Shown here one piece after another: positions 50,351 through 62,780 of a stretch of DNA of 64,000 nt (position 1 is its first letter; each line of letters starts with the position of its first letter). The notes under the pieces are model-generated. The model ran no database searches, was not told where the DNA came from, and saw only the letters and a list, made by a program, of their open reading frames with translations. The translations under genes were made by a program, and so were the position numbers. Source of the DNA: Ridgeia piscesae (Eukaryota; Annelida; Polychaeta; Sabellida; Siboglinidae); assembly GCA_025642075.2 (NCBI GenBank), contig JAODUO010001054.1, forward strand, positions 98,501 through 162,500, written 5' to 3'.

Positions 50351-51678
50351 TAATCAACCACCCACTGACTAATTATTATTTTCCCACTGGGAATTGAACG
50401 AGCTCTTTTGATTTGTTTTCGTCAGCTTCCTTGAACCGCGGGCCTCTGGCTCATGGTCAGCGATTATTTGTCGATGTATTTCAAACAAGTACACAAATTA
50501 GGTTTTATACTGCTTTACTAGTTTAGTTTAGTTTTAGTACTCCACAGGGATGTGATATTGTTATTTGTTAATAGTTATTGCAGCAGACAATTTAGGCTGT
50601 GTATTCTAGTAAACTGTCGGCATATTGCTGACTTGATTACAGTTGATAATGGTATTTTTTATGAACGCATGACGAATTGTGCACCTAAACAGATGCATAA
50701 CGCCCCAAAAGATTTTGTTTACTTTTAATTACAAAGCACTCCTTTTGGTTGAATCCATCCATTTAATCTATAGGGCATATGTTTGACTCACTTGTGGAAT
50801 GTGATTGTAATGTCTATGGAAATGGTAGGCTATATGGTGGGCCTGTGTTGATCCATTCAGCGTGAAAGTTGTATATTTTGGAAATTAGGACAGACGTCTA
50901 ACTTCAGTCCTTCGGGGGGGGGGTAGGCTACACTTAGTACCTGGGACACATGCAATAAATCCAACCTCTCCCACGCCCCCACCCCAGGGCGAAGACCTAT
51001 ACTTTTTATTACAGTCCATGACCTCATTCTGTTAACTATATAGGTCAGTGTGAATTGTAACAGTCTGTCATCCCGTCCGACTACGTAAAGTGGCGGAATT
51101 CTGTCCGTTTATTCCAATTTTATTCTCGTCACAATGAGCCAGTGACGTCATGTTCGTGCTCCCCACGTGACGCGTTAGGTGTGTGCCTGGTGGACAAACT
51201 GAAGTCACGGCCGTGGCCACGTGCACCAGCGAGGCAAGCGCCTTCTGGCCTAAAAGATGCAGTGCGTGGGTTTTTAATGGGGGAGGGAGGGGGGCGTGCT
51301 GTTGCAGATTGTTCACGTTTACGTTCGACCGTGTCTCACTCGCCACTCCAATGCTGGCGGACATCCATCACACGATTATGCAGTTTCAGCGCGGAACTTA
51401 CCAAAACTCGGGACTATGCTCACTGAAAACGTTTTCAGAATCCACACTATTTTTCGGGGCTAAGCTAAGTATTGGGGGTTCAGCCCCACGAGTCCGCCAT
51501 TTGCACGCCTATGTTTATATGCAACTGTTTAATGAACAGCAGCGATTTGTGTAAACTTAACGCGGGGGCGTCTTCTGTGTATTCTAATTGTTACATCGTC
51601 ACTCTCAGACACAGCACTCTGCCGGGAATGTGACTTCCCTTGTACGTAGGTGCGTGTGTTTATATGTGTATGTATGTG
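50351..51678. other. Intergenic stretch
   Basis: No gene recognised. The segment near 51130-51240 resembles 52290-52390 (see findings). A G-run (nine bases) lies near 50915. Confidence 0.4.
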
Positions 51679-51682
51679 TTTG

Positions 51683-51750
<68 letters not shown>

Positions 51751-51870
51751 TATGTACGAGTGCGTGTGCATGTGTGTGTATGAATATATATACGTATGTA
51801 CGTGCGTGCGTACGCACATACGTATGTATGTAGGTACGTATGTACGTAAGTATGTATGTACTGAGGTGCG
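51679..51870. repeat. (TA)n with flanking (TATG)/(TACG) repeats
   Basis: About 75 bp of TA, then GTGCGTGT and repeated TACGTATG motifs. Confidence 0.9.
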
Positions 51871-53510
51871 GTTTTACGCTGAGCGATGACCATAATGTTT
51901 CACTGAATTAACTTATTTTATAGAATAACACATAGTTTACAAGTTAAAGGCAAATCTTTTGGTTGAATGCATCCATTTGAGAAAAAAATCATACTTTTCG
52001 TCTCAATAGTGGACCGTGAGTTTTATCAAAGGAAAAGCTAGGATTTAACTCCCTTCGAACGAAAATTATCTTTTTATCAGTCCTTTGAGGTCATCAGACC
52101 GTGTCTGTGGAATTGTATACCGGCAATGTCTTCAGCCCCATTCCAGGATTTTATTATACCCAAAATTACATGACCTCGATCTGTGAACGAGGTTAGTAGG
52201 GAAGTGTAGCAGGGTGTCATCGCGTCTAAGTCCATCCAGTGCAGCGCACCGGGGCGCGTCGGTTGTCATTAGACCCTTCTCGGCGCCAAGAGCCAATGAC
52301 GTTGGGTTCTGCGCGTGACTGTAGTGTGTGCCTGGCGTGAGGGCAAACTACTGTCGTCACGGTCGTGACCACGTCGGGGCTACACCTGCAATATTCCAAT
52401 AATTGCATCTGTTACGAGCGTGTGTGATGAGTGAAAGGTTACGTTGACATTTGGAGTGTTACGGTTCATATCTGGGTAGTGTATCTTATCCGTACATCGA
52501 AGCCAATCCGCCGGCTGGGGTGAGAACGGTGCATAGTCTATGTCCCATGTCCCCTGAGGCTATGATGTTCCGCTGGAGGGAAGTCGGTTCCGCTCGCGGT
52601 CCCATGGAGATGCTCTCGGGGATTTCTTGTGAACCTCGACAGAGTGCTGTTTTTTAGGCTTTTCATGGGAGCAGTCACATGTCGAAAAACGCTCTCCCTA
52701 AAAAAACCAACTACCGGTCTGCAAGAAAGAGCAGCCCGGGGTCCATCTGATCAAACTAGTTATATTTACCGCGATTATTACCATACCAACAATGTTCGGG
52801 ACCGAATGCACATTTATGGCTACCATTTTTCGTAGATTCAACCTTATTCGTGCCTGAATATTAAAAGCGGACCCCTTAGGTTTGCTATAACTGTATTTAT
52901 TCTCGATTCTACCAATAATTTAATGGATACCATTTGTGATAAGGCACAGTTTTGCTGTTCCAAGCGGCGTTTTCAACAGAATAGTTTTAGACCCCATTTC
53001 ACACTATTACCTAAATCAATCTTCGTTAACTCGGGGTTTCTGTATGTTATCTTCCGGGTGACATTACTCATATATCTATGCAGCTCCACATTCATACACT
53101 CGCAATACGTGTCAGTCAATAGTGACTACAAATAACTGCATTCGTGTGTATCACTCGTGAAGTGTTTGTGTGTGTCTACAATCGACGATTTGTGTCTACG
53201 CCGGTGCAGAAAATAAACCGCTGCCGTGATCTTGCTTATTTGATTTGTAGAGTATTTTGCACACCATTGCCTTCCTCCTCCTAGATCCCAATAGGTTTCA
53301 TTGAAGAGATGACGCAGGGGACGATGTATTTGACGTCGTCACCCTTTCCAAATGGCGTTATTTTGCTGGTAACGATGTTGATGGGTTTCATTGTGATTTG
53401 CTGGACATATAGATGTAGATCGTCTGTCTTGTATGTAGTAAAGTTCAACACAAGTAGGCCTATCGCACAGGAAGTTGATACTTTCATAGGGCGGGAGGCC
53501 GTGGACAAGT
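51871..53510. other. Intergenic stretch
   Basis: No recognisable gene. Open frames at 52451-52835 lack known motifs. Confidence 0.4.
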
Positions 53511-54072
53511 AGACGTGGACGTGGACGTGGACGTGGACGTGGACGTGGACGTGGACGTGACGTGACGTGGACGTGGACGTGGACGTGGACGGGGACGGGG
53601 ACGGGGACGGGGACGGGGACGGTGGACGGGGACGGGGACGGGGACGTGGACGTGGACGTGGGCGTGGGCGTGGGCGTGGGCGTGGGCGTGGGCGTGGGCG
53701 TGGGCGTGGGCGTGGGGTGGGCGTGGACGTGGACGTGGACGTGGACGTGGACGTGGACGTGGACGGGACGACGGGGACGGGGACGGGGGGACGGGCGGGA
53801 CGTGGACGGGGACGTGGACGTGGACGTGGACGTGGACGTGGACGTGGACGGATGGACGTGGACGGGGACGTGGACGTGGACGGGGACGGGGACGGGGACG
53901 GGGACGGGGACGGGGACGTGGACGTGGACGGGACGTGGACGTGGACGGGGACGGGGACGGGGACGGGGACGGGGACGGGGACGTGGACGGGACGTGACGG
54001 GACGGGGACGGGACGGGGACGGGGACGGGGACGGGGACGTGGACGGGGACGGGGACGGGGACGGACGGACAG
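53511..54072. repeat. Hexamer array (GGACGT / GGACGG / GGGCGT)n
   Basis: About 560 bp of six-base units in blocks: GGACGT, then GGACGG, then GGGCGT and back, with rare 1-4 base slips. Every unit contains a CpG. Long Arg-Pro or Asp-Gly/Val frames on both strands come purely from the repeat. Confidence 0.97.
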
Positions 54073-54292
54073 GGGGGACGGACAGGGAGACGGACAGGGA
54101 GACGGGGAGGGATGCAGGAAGGCATGGAGGGAGGAAGGCTGGGGGCAGGGTGGCAAGGAGGCAGGGAGAAACGGGACAGGGAGGGAGGTAGGCAGGAGAT
54201 GAAGGGAAGGAGGGTGAGAGAAAGAGAGAAATAGAGAAATGGAAGAGAGCAAGGGAACGAGGGAGCGAGGGAGCGAGGGAGGGAGGCACCAC
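54073..54292. repeat. Purine-rich low-complexity tract
   Basis: GGGAGGGAGG, GGCAGGG, AGAGAAA and GAGGGAGCGA motifs; almost no pyrimidines on the plus strand. It continues directly from the hexamer array. Confidence 0.85.
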
Positions 54293-57200
54293 CTCAAGGT
54301 TAATCGTGTGCATTTTATAGTTAAAATGTTGTCAAATGTGTCTGCTTTTACGCACAAATGTTTGCAAAAATGACGGTTGCATATTTATATATTAAGTCTA
54401 AATTTTCGTAAGATGCATTTTGTGATTGGGATTATGTCGAATCTGTCGTGTTCTATTCGTCGTTATAATTTGCAGTATAAAGTATATACACCGTTTTTAA
54501 CACACATTCACCCTCTGTCGTTTGTTGGTCCAGGATTCCTGCCAATAAGTTACGCACACAATTTCGCACGCACGTTTTTGCATGACGCTGTTTTTTGTGC
54601 GACGATACAGACACCGGAGCCGCACACAGTATGCAGCATTTGACGAATGAACGCCCGGCCGTGTCGTCTCGAGCCTGGTGTCTGGCGCTGATTGGAGGGT
54701 AGCTACGACAACAGCAGTTGTTCTGTCTTTGACTGCTTACATTTTTCCGGTCGTTATAAACTTTACGATTGACGTTTACTGCGCATGCGGCGACATTGTA
54801 ACCCTCATCAACGTGCAGCAAAACGACAAAGCATTTTAGGTATAAATGCCACGGGCTGTGCGGTAACTCTCCTGTTGTGATTACTGTGAAGAGTTGCGTA
54901 ACATATGTCGTTCATTACAATAAAATATTACGTTTGTTTAAACCACTGTCACGGATTATGGCACACTACAGTCACGTGATTTATGCTTGCTATCAAAACA
55001 TGCCTGAAAACTTGTTTGCTTCGTGTTCATTTGCGACAAATAACTTTGCTAAGAGGTTATATACGTCCTAACGAACAACCCGTAGTATTTATACCATAAA
55101 TACTTTGTCATTTCGCTGCACATTGATGATTTTACATTTATCGCGCATGCGCAGAAACGTCAATCGGAACGTTTATAACGCCGGAAAAAATGTAAGCGCT
55201 ACGGCGCCACTGTACGCAAGGCTTACACGGCAAGCTGTGTTGATAAAATACTGCTGATGTTTAGATAAACGGACGTCGCCGCGCCGAGATCCTATTGCGT
55301 CACACCTCGTTGCTTCTTGCACGCACACACGACAATGAGCCCTATTATGGACCCCATTACAAGCCACGTGTCACCAACCGACATAGTTTGTATTTACGCA
55401 AAAAAATTATCATCTCACTGAGCACCTGCGTACATTGATACAATAATAATAGACTGGTGATCAGGCGGTGGTCACGTCTGCTCGCCGTACGGTCTGCTGT
55501 GACTGTTTATACTCAGAGAAAGTGTCTCGCGAAGAGACATACGAGAGTAAAGAAAAAATAAAGGTGGCCTAAAGTAAAGTAAACTTTATTTCCAACAAAA
55601 TCCAACATTATACCTCATTGCAGTGGAGTATATGTAGTGATGTTACGGAGATGCAAAAAGTATCATCGTACTGCTTTTGGTCCTGAAGAGTATGGTGGGC
55701 TGCTGCTGCTGTTGCTATCGTTGCTGCTGCTTATGTTGTTGCTGCAGCTACTGTTGGTATTACTTTGCAGTTGTTGCTATCGCTAATGCCGCTGTCACTA
55801 TCACAGCCGCTACCATCTACTGTACTGATAAGGCGTATACCTTTCGTTCAGTCGTTAGTACGAGTATCTGACGCTGATCACTGATGCAATGGACAACACA
55901 TGAACCTACACCTCGCGGAACGAGGAGGCGTATCGAAGAAGAGATACGATACAAAACTCTAGTAGAACACTTGGTCACATAAAAGTGTATTCAGCGAGTA
56001 AACGCGTTCTTATTTATAGCCAGTGTCCCTCCGCGCGCTGTTGCGTGCAGACAGGACGCGTCATGCGTGCTGCTTCGTTCACCCCTCTCGCCTACCTGTG
56101 GCTCTGCGTCTTGTCCCCGCTCGTACCAGGAGGTGCCGCCGTCACGCAAGACACATCGATCAACCCACCCCGGCTCGTGTTGTCAACTCGCTGCCTTTAA
56201 CGATCGTTGTACTATAATGTCTGTCTGGTACATCGCCCAGAGACCTGCTTTAAAACTGCTCTCTTGCGGAGCGATGCAAACTCAACACACGGATCTGAAT
56301 TAACCAGTAGAGTTTGCCTGTCTTTATCTTCCTGCATGTATTCGATCATATAGTTTTTACCAAACGCTTTTATATGCTACGGTTTGTTTTGATTCGGCCT
56401 GTACCGTTTGGTCTCTCATTGTGCATTTCTAGCAAACTGTCATCATAGTTTATCCGAACGACCCCTTCATGGGTAGCGTCGAAGATTAGTCATGGCCGAA
56501 TACGGAGCTATTGGAGATTTTTCGGGCCGTTATTTCGTCTCTTCTTTATCTCGCCCACGGACTATTCCGACATGTATAGTACGTATTTCCATCTGCTAGC
56601 GACATACAGGGTGCATTCAATGTTCACTCGTACAAGAAAGCTAAGACGGCATCGTAACAGGTCAACCGGAACGTGTTCAGTCATCACGCGCACCGACTCT
56701 TTCTAATCCACTGCATGTCAGAGCTACAACACCGTGATTCAAACGTCTTGTATTGGTTGCAGCATTTTCGGGCGAACGCGTTTACCATGCTTACGTGCCT
56801 TTTATTGGAGCGTCCTCGGTTATATGACCAATGACGTCACGGTCACTGCGTGCTTCTATTGTGAGTTGAACGCAATGACGTGATTTCTGGCCCCGCTTGC
56901 AGACACATGTACGACGACTGACGCCCACTAACCCAGAAAATGCAGAAAAACCTCGTTTATCATGTCAAATCGACCTGCATGCATTTGGGTAATAAATGCA
57001 TTCACATAAGTTTGCATTCTTGTCACTGACAGAACCTGAATGCCGCGTAAAACGTTACTTCGCGCATCAAAGTAACGGCGTCAATCACAACACAGCCTTA
57101 CAAGCTTTTTATCAGTAGAGTTACTTTATTTCTAAGGCGGGTGTTACACTTTTGTGGTCTTTATTCAATGGTATTCGTTTGACGCGTTTGGCGATTGGCT

Positions 57201-57540
57201 GGTGCTACGTTTATATGGCTGGAAAGGTTCTAGTTAAACGGGAAGTTCAAATCAGTCGGCTTCTTCAACGTATGACGTTTTGACAATGCCTCAAACCTTC
57301 CACGGACCAAGTTCCAGGCAATGGAAGGATATAGTCTCTCATGCTCGGAGCAAGTGCTGACCTAATACTCGAGCACTCGGAAGATATTGATCTAACACCT
57401 CTAATGGTGTCACATTGGCCTGGAAACAAATCAGTTCGCATAAATACAACACTGTGACTGATTCACTGGTGCATGACGCGGCATTTTGCATATCGTGACG
57501 ATACAAAACGGGCGCTCTTTAACCATGTAACGTCTCAAGA
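54293..57540. other. CpG-rich intergenic DNA upstream of the Rh gene
   Basis: No gene recognised. Two NRF-1-like CGCATGCG motifs (about 54782 and 55143) and several TGACGTCA-like sites are present. A short GCT/TGC-rich tract is at 55694-55760. Confidence 0.4.
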
Positions 57541-57826
57541 TGGCTCCTCCCCGTAGCTGAGCGTGCTGCGTCTCGGCTCAGCTGATTCGTCATCCCCGGG
57601 AGTCTGTCGCTGGTTCGGGGCGTGTTTCAGAAACTATTGGTCATGGTTATCGGTTCGGTATTAAAGTACGTTGGCGTTATAGTTCAGCGGCGCATTTTTG
57701 TAAACGTCGCAGACAGAGTTAGGCGGCTTTTGACCCGGCGGCATCGAGAACAACAGCGGAGGACTTTAGAGAAAAAAGCAAGAAAAGGAGAGATAGAAAA
57801 AGTGAAGGCCAAAAAAGAAAGGGAAT
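57541..57826 (+). promoter_or_regulatory. Likely Rh gene 5' region with an overlapping upstream ORF
   Basis: An ATG at 57643 opens a frame that runs past the Rh start in a different register to a stop at 57906. If the transcript starts before 57643 this would be an overlapping uORF. A tRNA-like stretch (CCCCGTAGCTGAGCGTG ... CGCTGGTTCGGGGC, 57550-57622) may be an old SINE head. No TATA box seen. Confidence 0.35.
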
Positions 57827-57965
57827 ATGGCGTCGCGAGGGAAGTTTACGATTGTTCTGATGATTTTGCAAACAATCTTCATAATCCTGTTTGGAATTTT
57901 CGTTAAATATGAGAAGACGGATCAGGCCGATGGACAAGTCCCCGGAATCAGAAACTTCTATCCAA
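57827..57965 (+). CDS. Rh-type ammonium transporter exon 1
   Basis: 46 codons plus one base. The ATG was chosen because it directly precedes TM1 and matches family N-terminal length. Confidence 0.92.
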
Positions 57966-58650
57966 GTAAGTCGCGTGCATAATGGGTTGTTAATTGTTGA
58001 ACTGTGCCAGAATGTAAAGGAATTACATCCGCACACCCGGTAAATGTTTCGTGAAATTAACATCCTTCGTATATGGAATCGTGACAGTGGGTACCTGGTG
58101 TTTATATGTATTTTGTGAATTCGTTCATTGTTGCAGTACCAACGAAATATTCAAATACCCCTGGTGCAGGTGTCTCCAATTCGTCCCCTGTTCAACATTC
58201 TATGGCAGTGTTTATATGCTATGCTCAATACACTCATTTCAGTTCAAACAGGTTAATGTTTATCAATAGATAACTGTAATTTGGTCCACGGCCTGATTTA
58301 AACATGGTTGCATAGAGATAATGTTGCGATTATACAGCAAAGTTATGATAAATCGATAACGGGATAATGAAAAAAAACTGAACTTTGGCCATTGATCTAG
58401 TTCCGTGACTGTTTTGCACATCGTATAGTTTTGTTGAGGGGTGATGTGATGACCGTACTACACCCGTCCACGTGAATGTGTGTCTAAACGTTAGGTTGGC
58501 GTTCCGCGTGCAAATATCGAACAGCAAGTGAAAGAATCCTCCACAGGGCCGATAAAGATCAATAGAATGCATACCCTTTTTCAACCAAAGTTTGTTTAGC
58601 TTCAAATAGTTTCCAAGGGTTGTATTTGTACGCTCAAACGACCAACAATT

Positions 58651-58743
<93 letters not shown>

Positions 58744-61700
58744 GTGCACGTCAAGAGGCTAAGTTTGCGCGGCCCATTCAGAACTATTTAGTCATGTGGT
58801 GGAGTAAATTACCTGAACTAGGGCGCTATAAAAACCTCCTGCAGACAGTGTTCACGACGCGTGTTATCGACTAACACGTGAACACCTTCGTGTTGTCACG
58901 GGTAACGAGTAACGCCCCTCTATAAAGGCCATGCAACATTGAAATGGCAACGTTTAATCAAATTTACGCCATTTTAATATAAAAAAATGCGCAAATACAA
59001 TAGGTTAATTAGTTTTCAATGAATAATCGTTACCTTTAGCGAACATAACATGCTACTAAACTGGTGTCAATGTTGTCACATTTACAAAAGCTTTAGTGCG
59101 AATAGTTACCGCTTGGCGCGCGCGTAATTGTAGTTGTGATGGAAACATATCAAGTCCATTACGGTGACAACGGCCTACGAATATTACTTGTATAGTCACT
59201 ACATGATTAATAGTTATGATATAGGACGACCATGTATCCAGCCATTCTTAGTAACCACCCAAGCATGTCCAAGAAAGTAATTAACACAAAAACGTCCGAT
59301 GTTTTACATTCATCTGATACATGTCAAAGTTATCGATTTAGATTCTACGATTTTATTTTTTCTCAAAAAGGCATGTTAGATTTATTCTAACAATGATTAC
59401 CTGAAGAAATATACAATGTCATTACCAGATATCGGCTATTTAAAATTAATTTACGTTGACCTTCACGAGACGTGGCTATGGACTAGACAAAAGACAAAGT
59501 TTCACACATGCTCAGTGGTCGCAACGAGCAACGAAATAAATCGTCTGGCAGGACGACGTGGACCCCGCCTGTTGTCCGGGAGTTGGGTTGTAACCTCGCG
59601 TCGGCCGGCATAAAACAAGGTATAAACCCGCCAACACGTACTGTAAGAGGCGAGGGTTGGAAATGTGTGCCTTTTGAATGAGATTAGAATCCCAGCTATT
59701 CATTACATCTACATTTTTTTCTGGGCATTTTTTTAATGTGAACTACAGGCGCCCAACAACACAACACGACATCACAGCAGGTGAAATTTACCTGCTGTGA
59801 TGGCACCGATTATTTAATCTGTGCCATCTTTGTGGAGTCATACTGAGCTAGACACACAGCAGTTAAATTATGTGTGTCATTGTGACGCAGAACTGAGACT
59901 GTACAAGCCCACGCAACTATGGTGTCACGCAATATATTATGTCACGCAATAAGCTCCAGCCCTGTAACACTGGTCGAGAGTGATGTTGTTAGATGCTTCT
60001 CACGCATTAACCCAAACAAAGCACCTGGGCTCGATGGTTTACGGGGCCGTGTTGTGAAAATATGCGCGGGTCAGCTCGGTCCTTTTTTCACAAGATTTTT
60101 CCAATTGCTCTTAAACACACATTCTGTGCCGCGCACGTGAAAGCAATCGACTATTATGCCCATTGCCAAAACACCTGGCGCCAGAGAATTGAATGACTTT
60201 CGACCAGGGGCGCTTACATCTATCATTGATAAATGTATGGAAAGACCTGTATGTAATCAACTGATTAAGTTTGTGGAAATGTGTGCCTTTTGAATAGATT
60301 AGAATCCCGGTGTAAATGCCGTATTTAAGACTATCTGACCTGTTGTAGATTCAGGCCCCAAAACACACAGCGATAGACGGTAGATGGTAGGATAATACCG
60401 AGGCAGTAGAATAAAACTGACCTACTGGACTCACTCACATACTGGGTCAGTGTAATGCGGGTCTACGCGGCCCGTGACCACGAGTTCACGACACCGTCTG
60501 CCAGTGGTGAAGTCTAAAGTCAAAAGGGACCCCGAACTGGCGATTCGTGAACATGAATTGCACGAGGTCGTGAACGTGTATTCACGAGGGCATTGGAAGG
60601 CAGCGCAAGTCTACACGGTCTGTTGCACCAGAAGACAGGAGCCTCTATAATGTGCTTACAGAGCCAAAAAGGAGTACAGGACGCAACACCAACTTTGTTT
60701 AATTCAATTGCCAGTCATCTAGAGACGTCTGGAACTACCGTCCGTGTCCTATTCATGAACTTCTCGTCGGCCTTTAATTCTATGCAAATCCATGTTCTGA
60801 TTAAGAAGTTGTTGAACCTTGAGGTTAATCCTGATCTTATTCTATGGATTAGGCAGTTTCTATGTGATCGGCCACAGCACGTCAGACTGAACGGTCCTCT
60901 GTGCAGAGATCCCGTCCTGTCGGACGAAATCGTAGTAAACACCGGAGCTCCACAAGGATGCGTCCTTTCCCCAATTCTGTTTTCAATATATATGAACGAC
61001 ATATCGTCTAACAATTCATTTCTTACCATGATTAAATATGCAGATGACGTGGCCCTTGTAGGGCGTCTTAAAGATGAACACTCTCTTCCCGAATATCTCC
61101 TTCAAATCGATGCGTTAACTTTTCAGTTTAACTCCAGTTTTCTTAAATTCAATACAACGAAAACTAAAGCGTTAATGTTTGTAGGGGGAGGACGACTCAG
61201 CCACCAAAACCGATGTTCATAGATAATCAAGAAGTAGAAATAGTGAAGAGCTTCAAGTGTCTAGGTACATTACTTGATGAAAGCTTGTCATTTGTGACCA
61301 TGTTGATTATGTTTACAAGAAGGCGCAACAACGACTGTTCCTATCGAGAAAGCTGAAAAGTTTCGATGTTAGCCAGCACATTCTCCAACTTGTTTACAGG
61401 GGTTTAATAGAGAGCGTTCTAACGTTTAACAGAATTGCATGGCATGGCAATGTCAGTGGCAAGAATAAAACAAAACTTGCTCGTGTTGTCAACACAGCTA
61501 GCAAGTTGATTGGTAACGAACAGAAACACCTGTACAGTATTTAAAATGCTGCACTGAAAAGGAAGACCAGACAAATATTGCACGATCGTACCCATCCTAT
61601 AAATGACGCTTTTCAGAAACATTAGTCAGGAAGTCTAAAAGGAGTCCGATAATAAAATAGTGTGCGTGTGCGTGTGCGTGTGCGTGTGCGTGTGCGTGTG

Positions 61701-62690
61701 CGTGTGCGCTGTCGTGTGCGTGTGCGTGTGCGTGTGCGTGTGCGTGTGCGTGTGCGTGTGCGTGTGCGTGTGCGTGTGCGTGTGCGTGTGCGTGTGCGTG
61801 TGCGTGTGCGTGTGCGTGTGCGTGTGCGTGTGCGTGCGTGTGCGTGTGCGGTGCGTGTGCGTGTGCGTGTGCGTGTGCGTGTGCGTGTGCGTGTGCGTGT
61901 GTGTGCGTGGTGCGTGTGCGTGTGCGTGTGCGTGTGCGTGTGCGCTGTGCGCTGTGCGTGTGCGTGTGCGTGTGCGTGTGCGTGTGCGTGTGCGTGTGCG
62001 TGTGCGTGTGCGTGTGCGTGTGCGTGTGCGTGTGCGTGTGCGTGTGCGTGTGCGTGTGCGTGGGCGTGGGCGTGGGCGTGTGCGTGTGCGTGTGCGTGTG
62101 CGTGTGCGTGTGCGTGTGCGTGTGCGTGTGCGTGTGCGTGTGCGTGCGCGTGCGCGTGCGCGTGCGCGTGCGCGTGCGCGTGCGCGTGCGTGTGCGCGTG
62201 CGCGTGTGTATCCCTGTCGCCAGACCTATAATTTTGATTGTTTCGTAAATAAACCGCGATGTCATCAGTTACCAGCCTATCCGTGGCAGATCTTCTATCT
62301 CCTACCATTGTTCCTTTTTCAGTGATCATAAGCAATATTATTCGTAAAACTCATCGAAAGTGTTAAAAACATTTATTTGATTTTGTCGTAATAATGAACA
62401 CACAACCTGGTCCCATCCGTGTGAGGGCGCCGTGAGTGTACAAGATGGCGCGGTCCAAAGTGAACGAGCTCTGTGATCTACTGACTCTCGTGTCGTTTCG
62501 CTGCAGTGTTCAAGGATGTCCACGTGATGATCTTCATCGGCTTCGGCTTCCTGATGACGTTCCTAAAGAAATACGGCTACGGAAGTGTCGGCTTCAACCT
62601 GCTGCTGGGGGCCGTAGTGCTCCAGTGGGGGACGCTGGTCGAGGGATTCTTCTTGCACAAGTTCGCTCAGTTCTCCGTCAGCATTGTGAC
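57827..62690 (+). CDS. Rh-type ammonium transporter (RhAG/RhBG/RhCG family), 5' part: exons 1 and 2
   Basis: Rh glycoproteins are trimeric plasma-membrane channels for ammonia, used in gills and other epithelia for nitrogen excretion. Exon 1 (57827-57965) encodes [20 protein letters not shown] and onwards: TM1, with [10 protein letters not shown] as in vertebrate LFGVFVRY. Exon 2 (62507-62690) encodes [40 protein letters not shown] and WGTLVEGFF, the strongly conserved TM2-TM3 block. Junctions: CCAA|GTAAGT, phase 1, and GCTGCAG; exon 2 donor GTGAC|GTAAGT, phase 2. The TM1-TM2 loop is shorter than in vertebrate RhBG and lacks an N-x-S/T site. The rest (twin histidines, later TMs) lies beyond the right edge. 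Which Rh paralogue this is cannot be decided from 107 residues. Confidence 0.93.
58653..58741. repeat. (AG)n microsatellite, Rh intron 1
   Basis: About 88 bp of uninterrupted AG. Confidence 0.95.
59771..59801. repeat. Short perfect hairpin
   Basis: ATCACAGCAGGT and ACCTGCTGTGAT flank a 7-base loop. Too short to assign; not followed by a T-run. Confidence 0.7.
59960..61645 (+). mobile_element. Broken LINE (CR1/Rex1-like reverse transcriptase) in Rh intron 1
   Basis: Blocks in order: [20 protein letters not shown] (about 59985), then after a stop [20 protein letters not shown] (about 60190), a gap of roughly 320 bp with no RT similarity (60280-60600), then [60 protein letters not shown] and [12 protein letters not shown] (catalytic YADD, about 61040), and the C-terminal region [19 protein letters not shown] and [19 protein letters not shown]. 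At least two frameshifts and stops make it non-functional. It is the same general group as the minus-strand copy at 38758. The 3' end runs into the (TGCGTG)n array. Confidence 0.88.
61660..62208. repeat. (TGCGTG)n array at the LINE 3' end
   Basis: About 550 bp of GTGTGC hexamers with a few slips, a GTGGGC block near 62060-62080 and a GCGTGC run at the right end (62145-62200). All Cys-Val, Arg-Val, Thr-His and Ala-His frames here are repeat artefacts. Confidence 0.96.
62209..62506 (+). other. End of Rh intron 1
   Basis: Unique sequence ending in TTTCGCTGCAG, the exon 2 acceptor. CpG-rich; nothing else recognised. Confidence 0.6.
62507..62690 (+). CDS. Rh-type ammonium transporter exon 2
   Basis: 61 residues with two membrane segments, [17 protein letters not shown] and [17 protein letters not shown]. 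Phase 1 at the start and phase 2 at the end. Confidence 0.95.
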
Positions 62691-62698
62691 GTAAGTAA

Positions 62699-62780
62699 TG
62701 AGCGCCGTGGCGTAGTGGTAAGAGCAGCAGACTCTCGATAAAGATGACGCGGTTTCGAATCATCGTGCTGCCGTATCGGA
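62699..62780 (+). mobile_element. tRNA-derived SINE head
   Basis: GCCGTGGCGTAGTGGTAAGA is a good A box context and GCGGTTTCGAATC a good B box, 40 bases apart, followed by GTGCTGC as in the SINE copies at 8921 and 28460. It begins 9 bases inside Rh intron 2. Confidence 0.6.

Noticed and set aside
53281..54357. Arg-Pro / Ser-Pro rich frames up to 358 codons
   Set aside because: Antisense of the hexamer array and purine tract; several frames are open at once, as expected from simple repeats.
61597..62335. Thr-His, Ala-His, Cys-Val and Arg-Val frames
   Set aside because: Artefacts of the (TGCGTG)n array.
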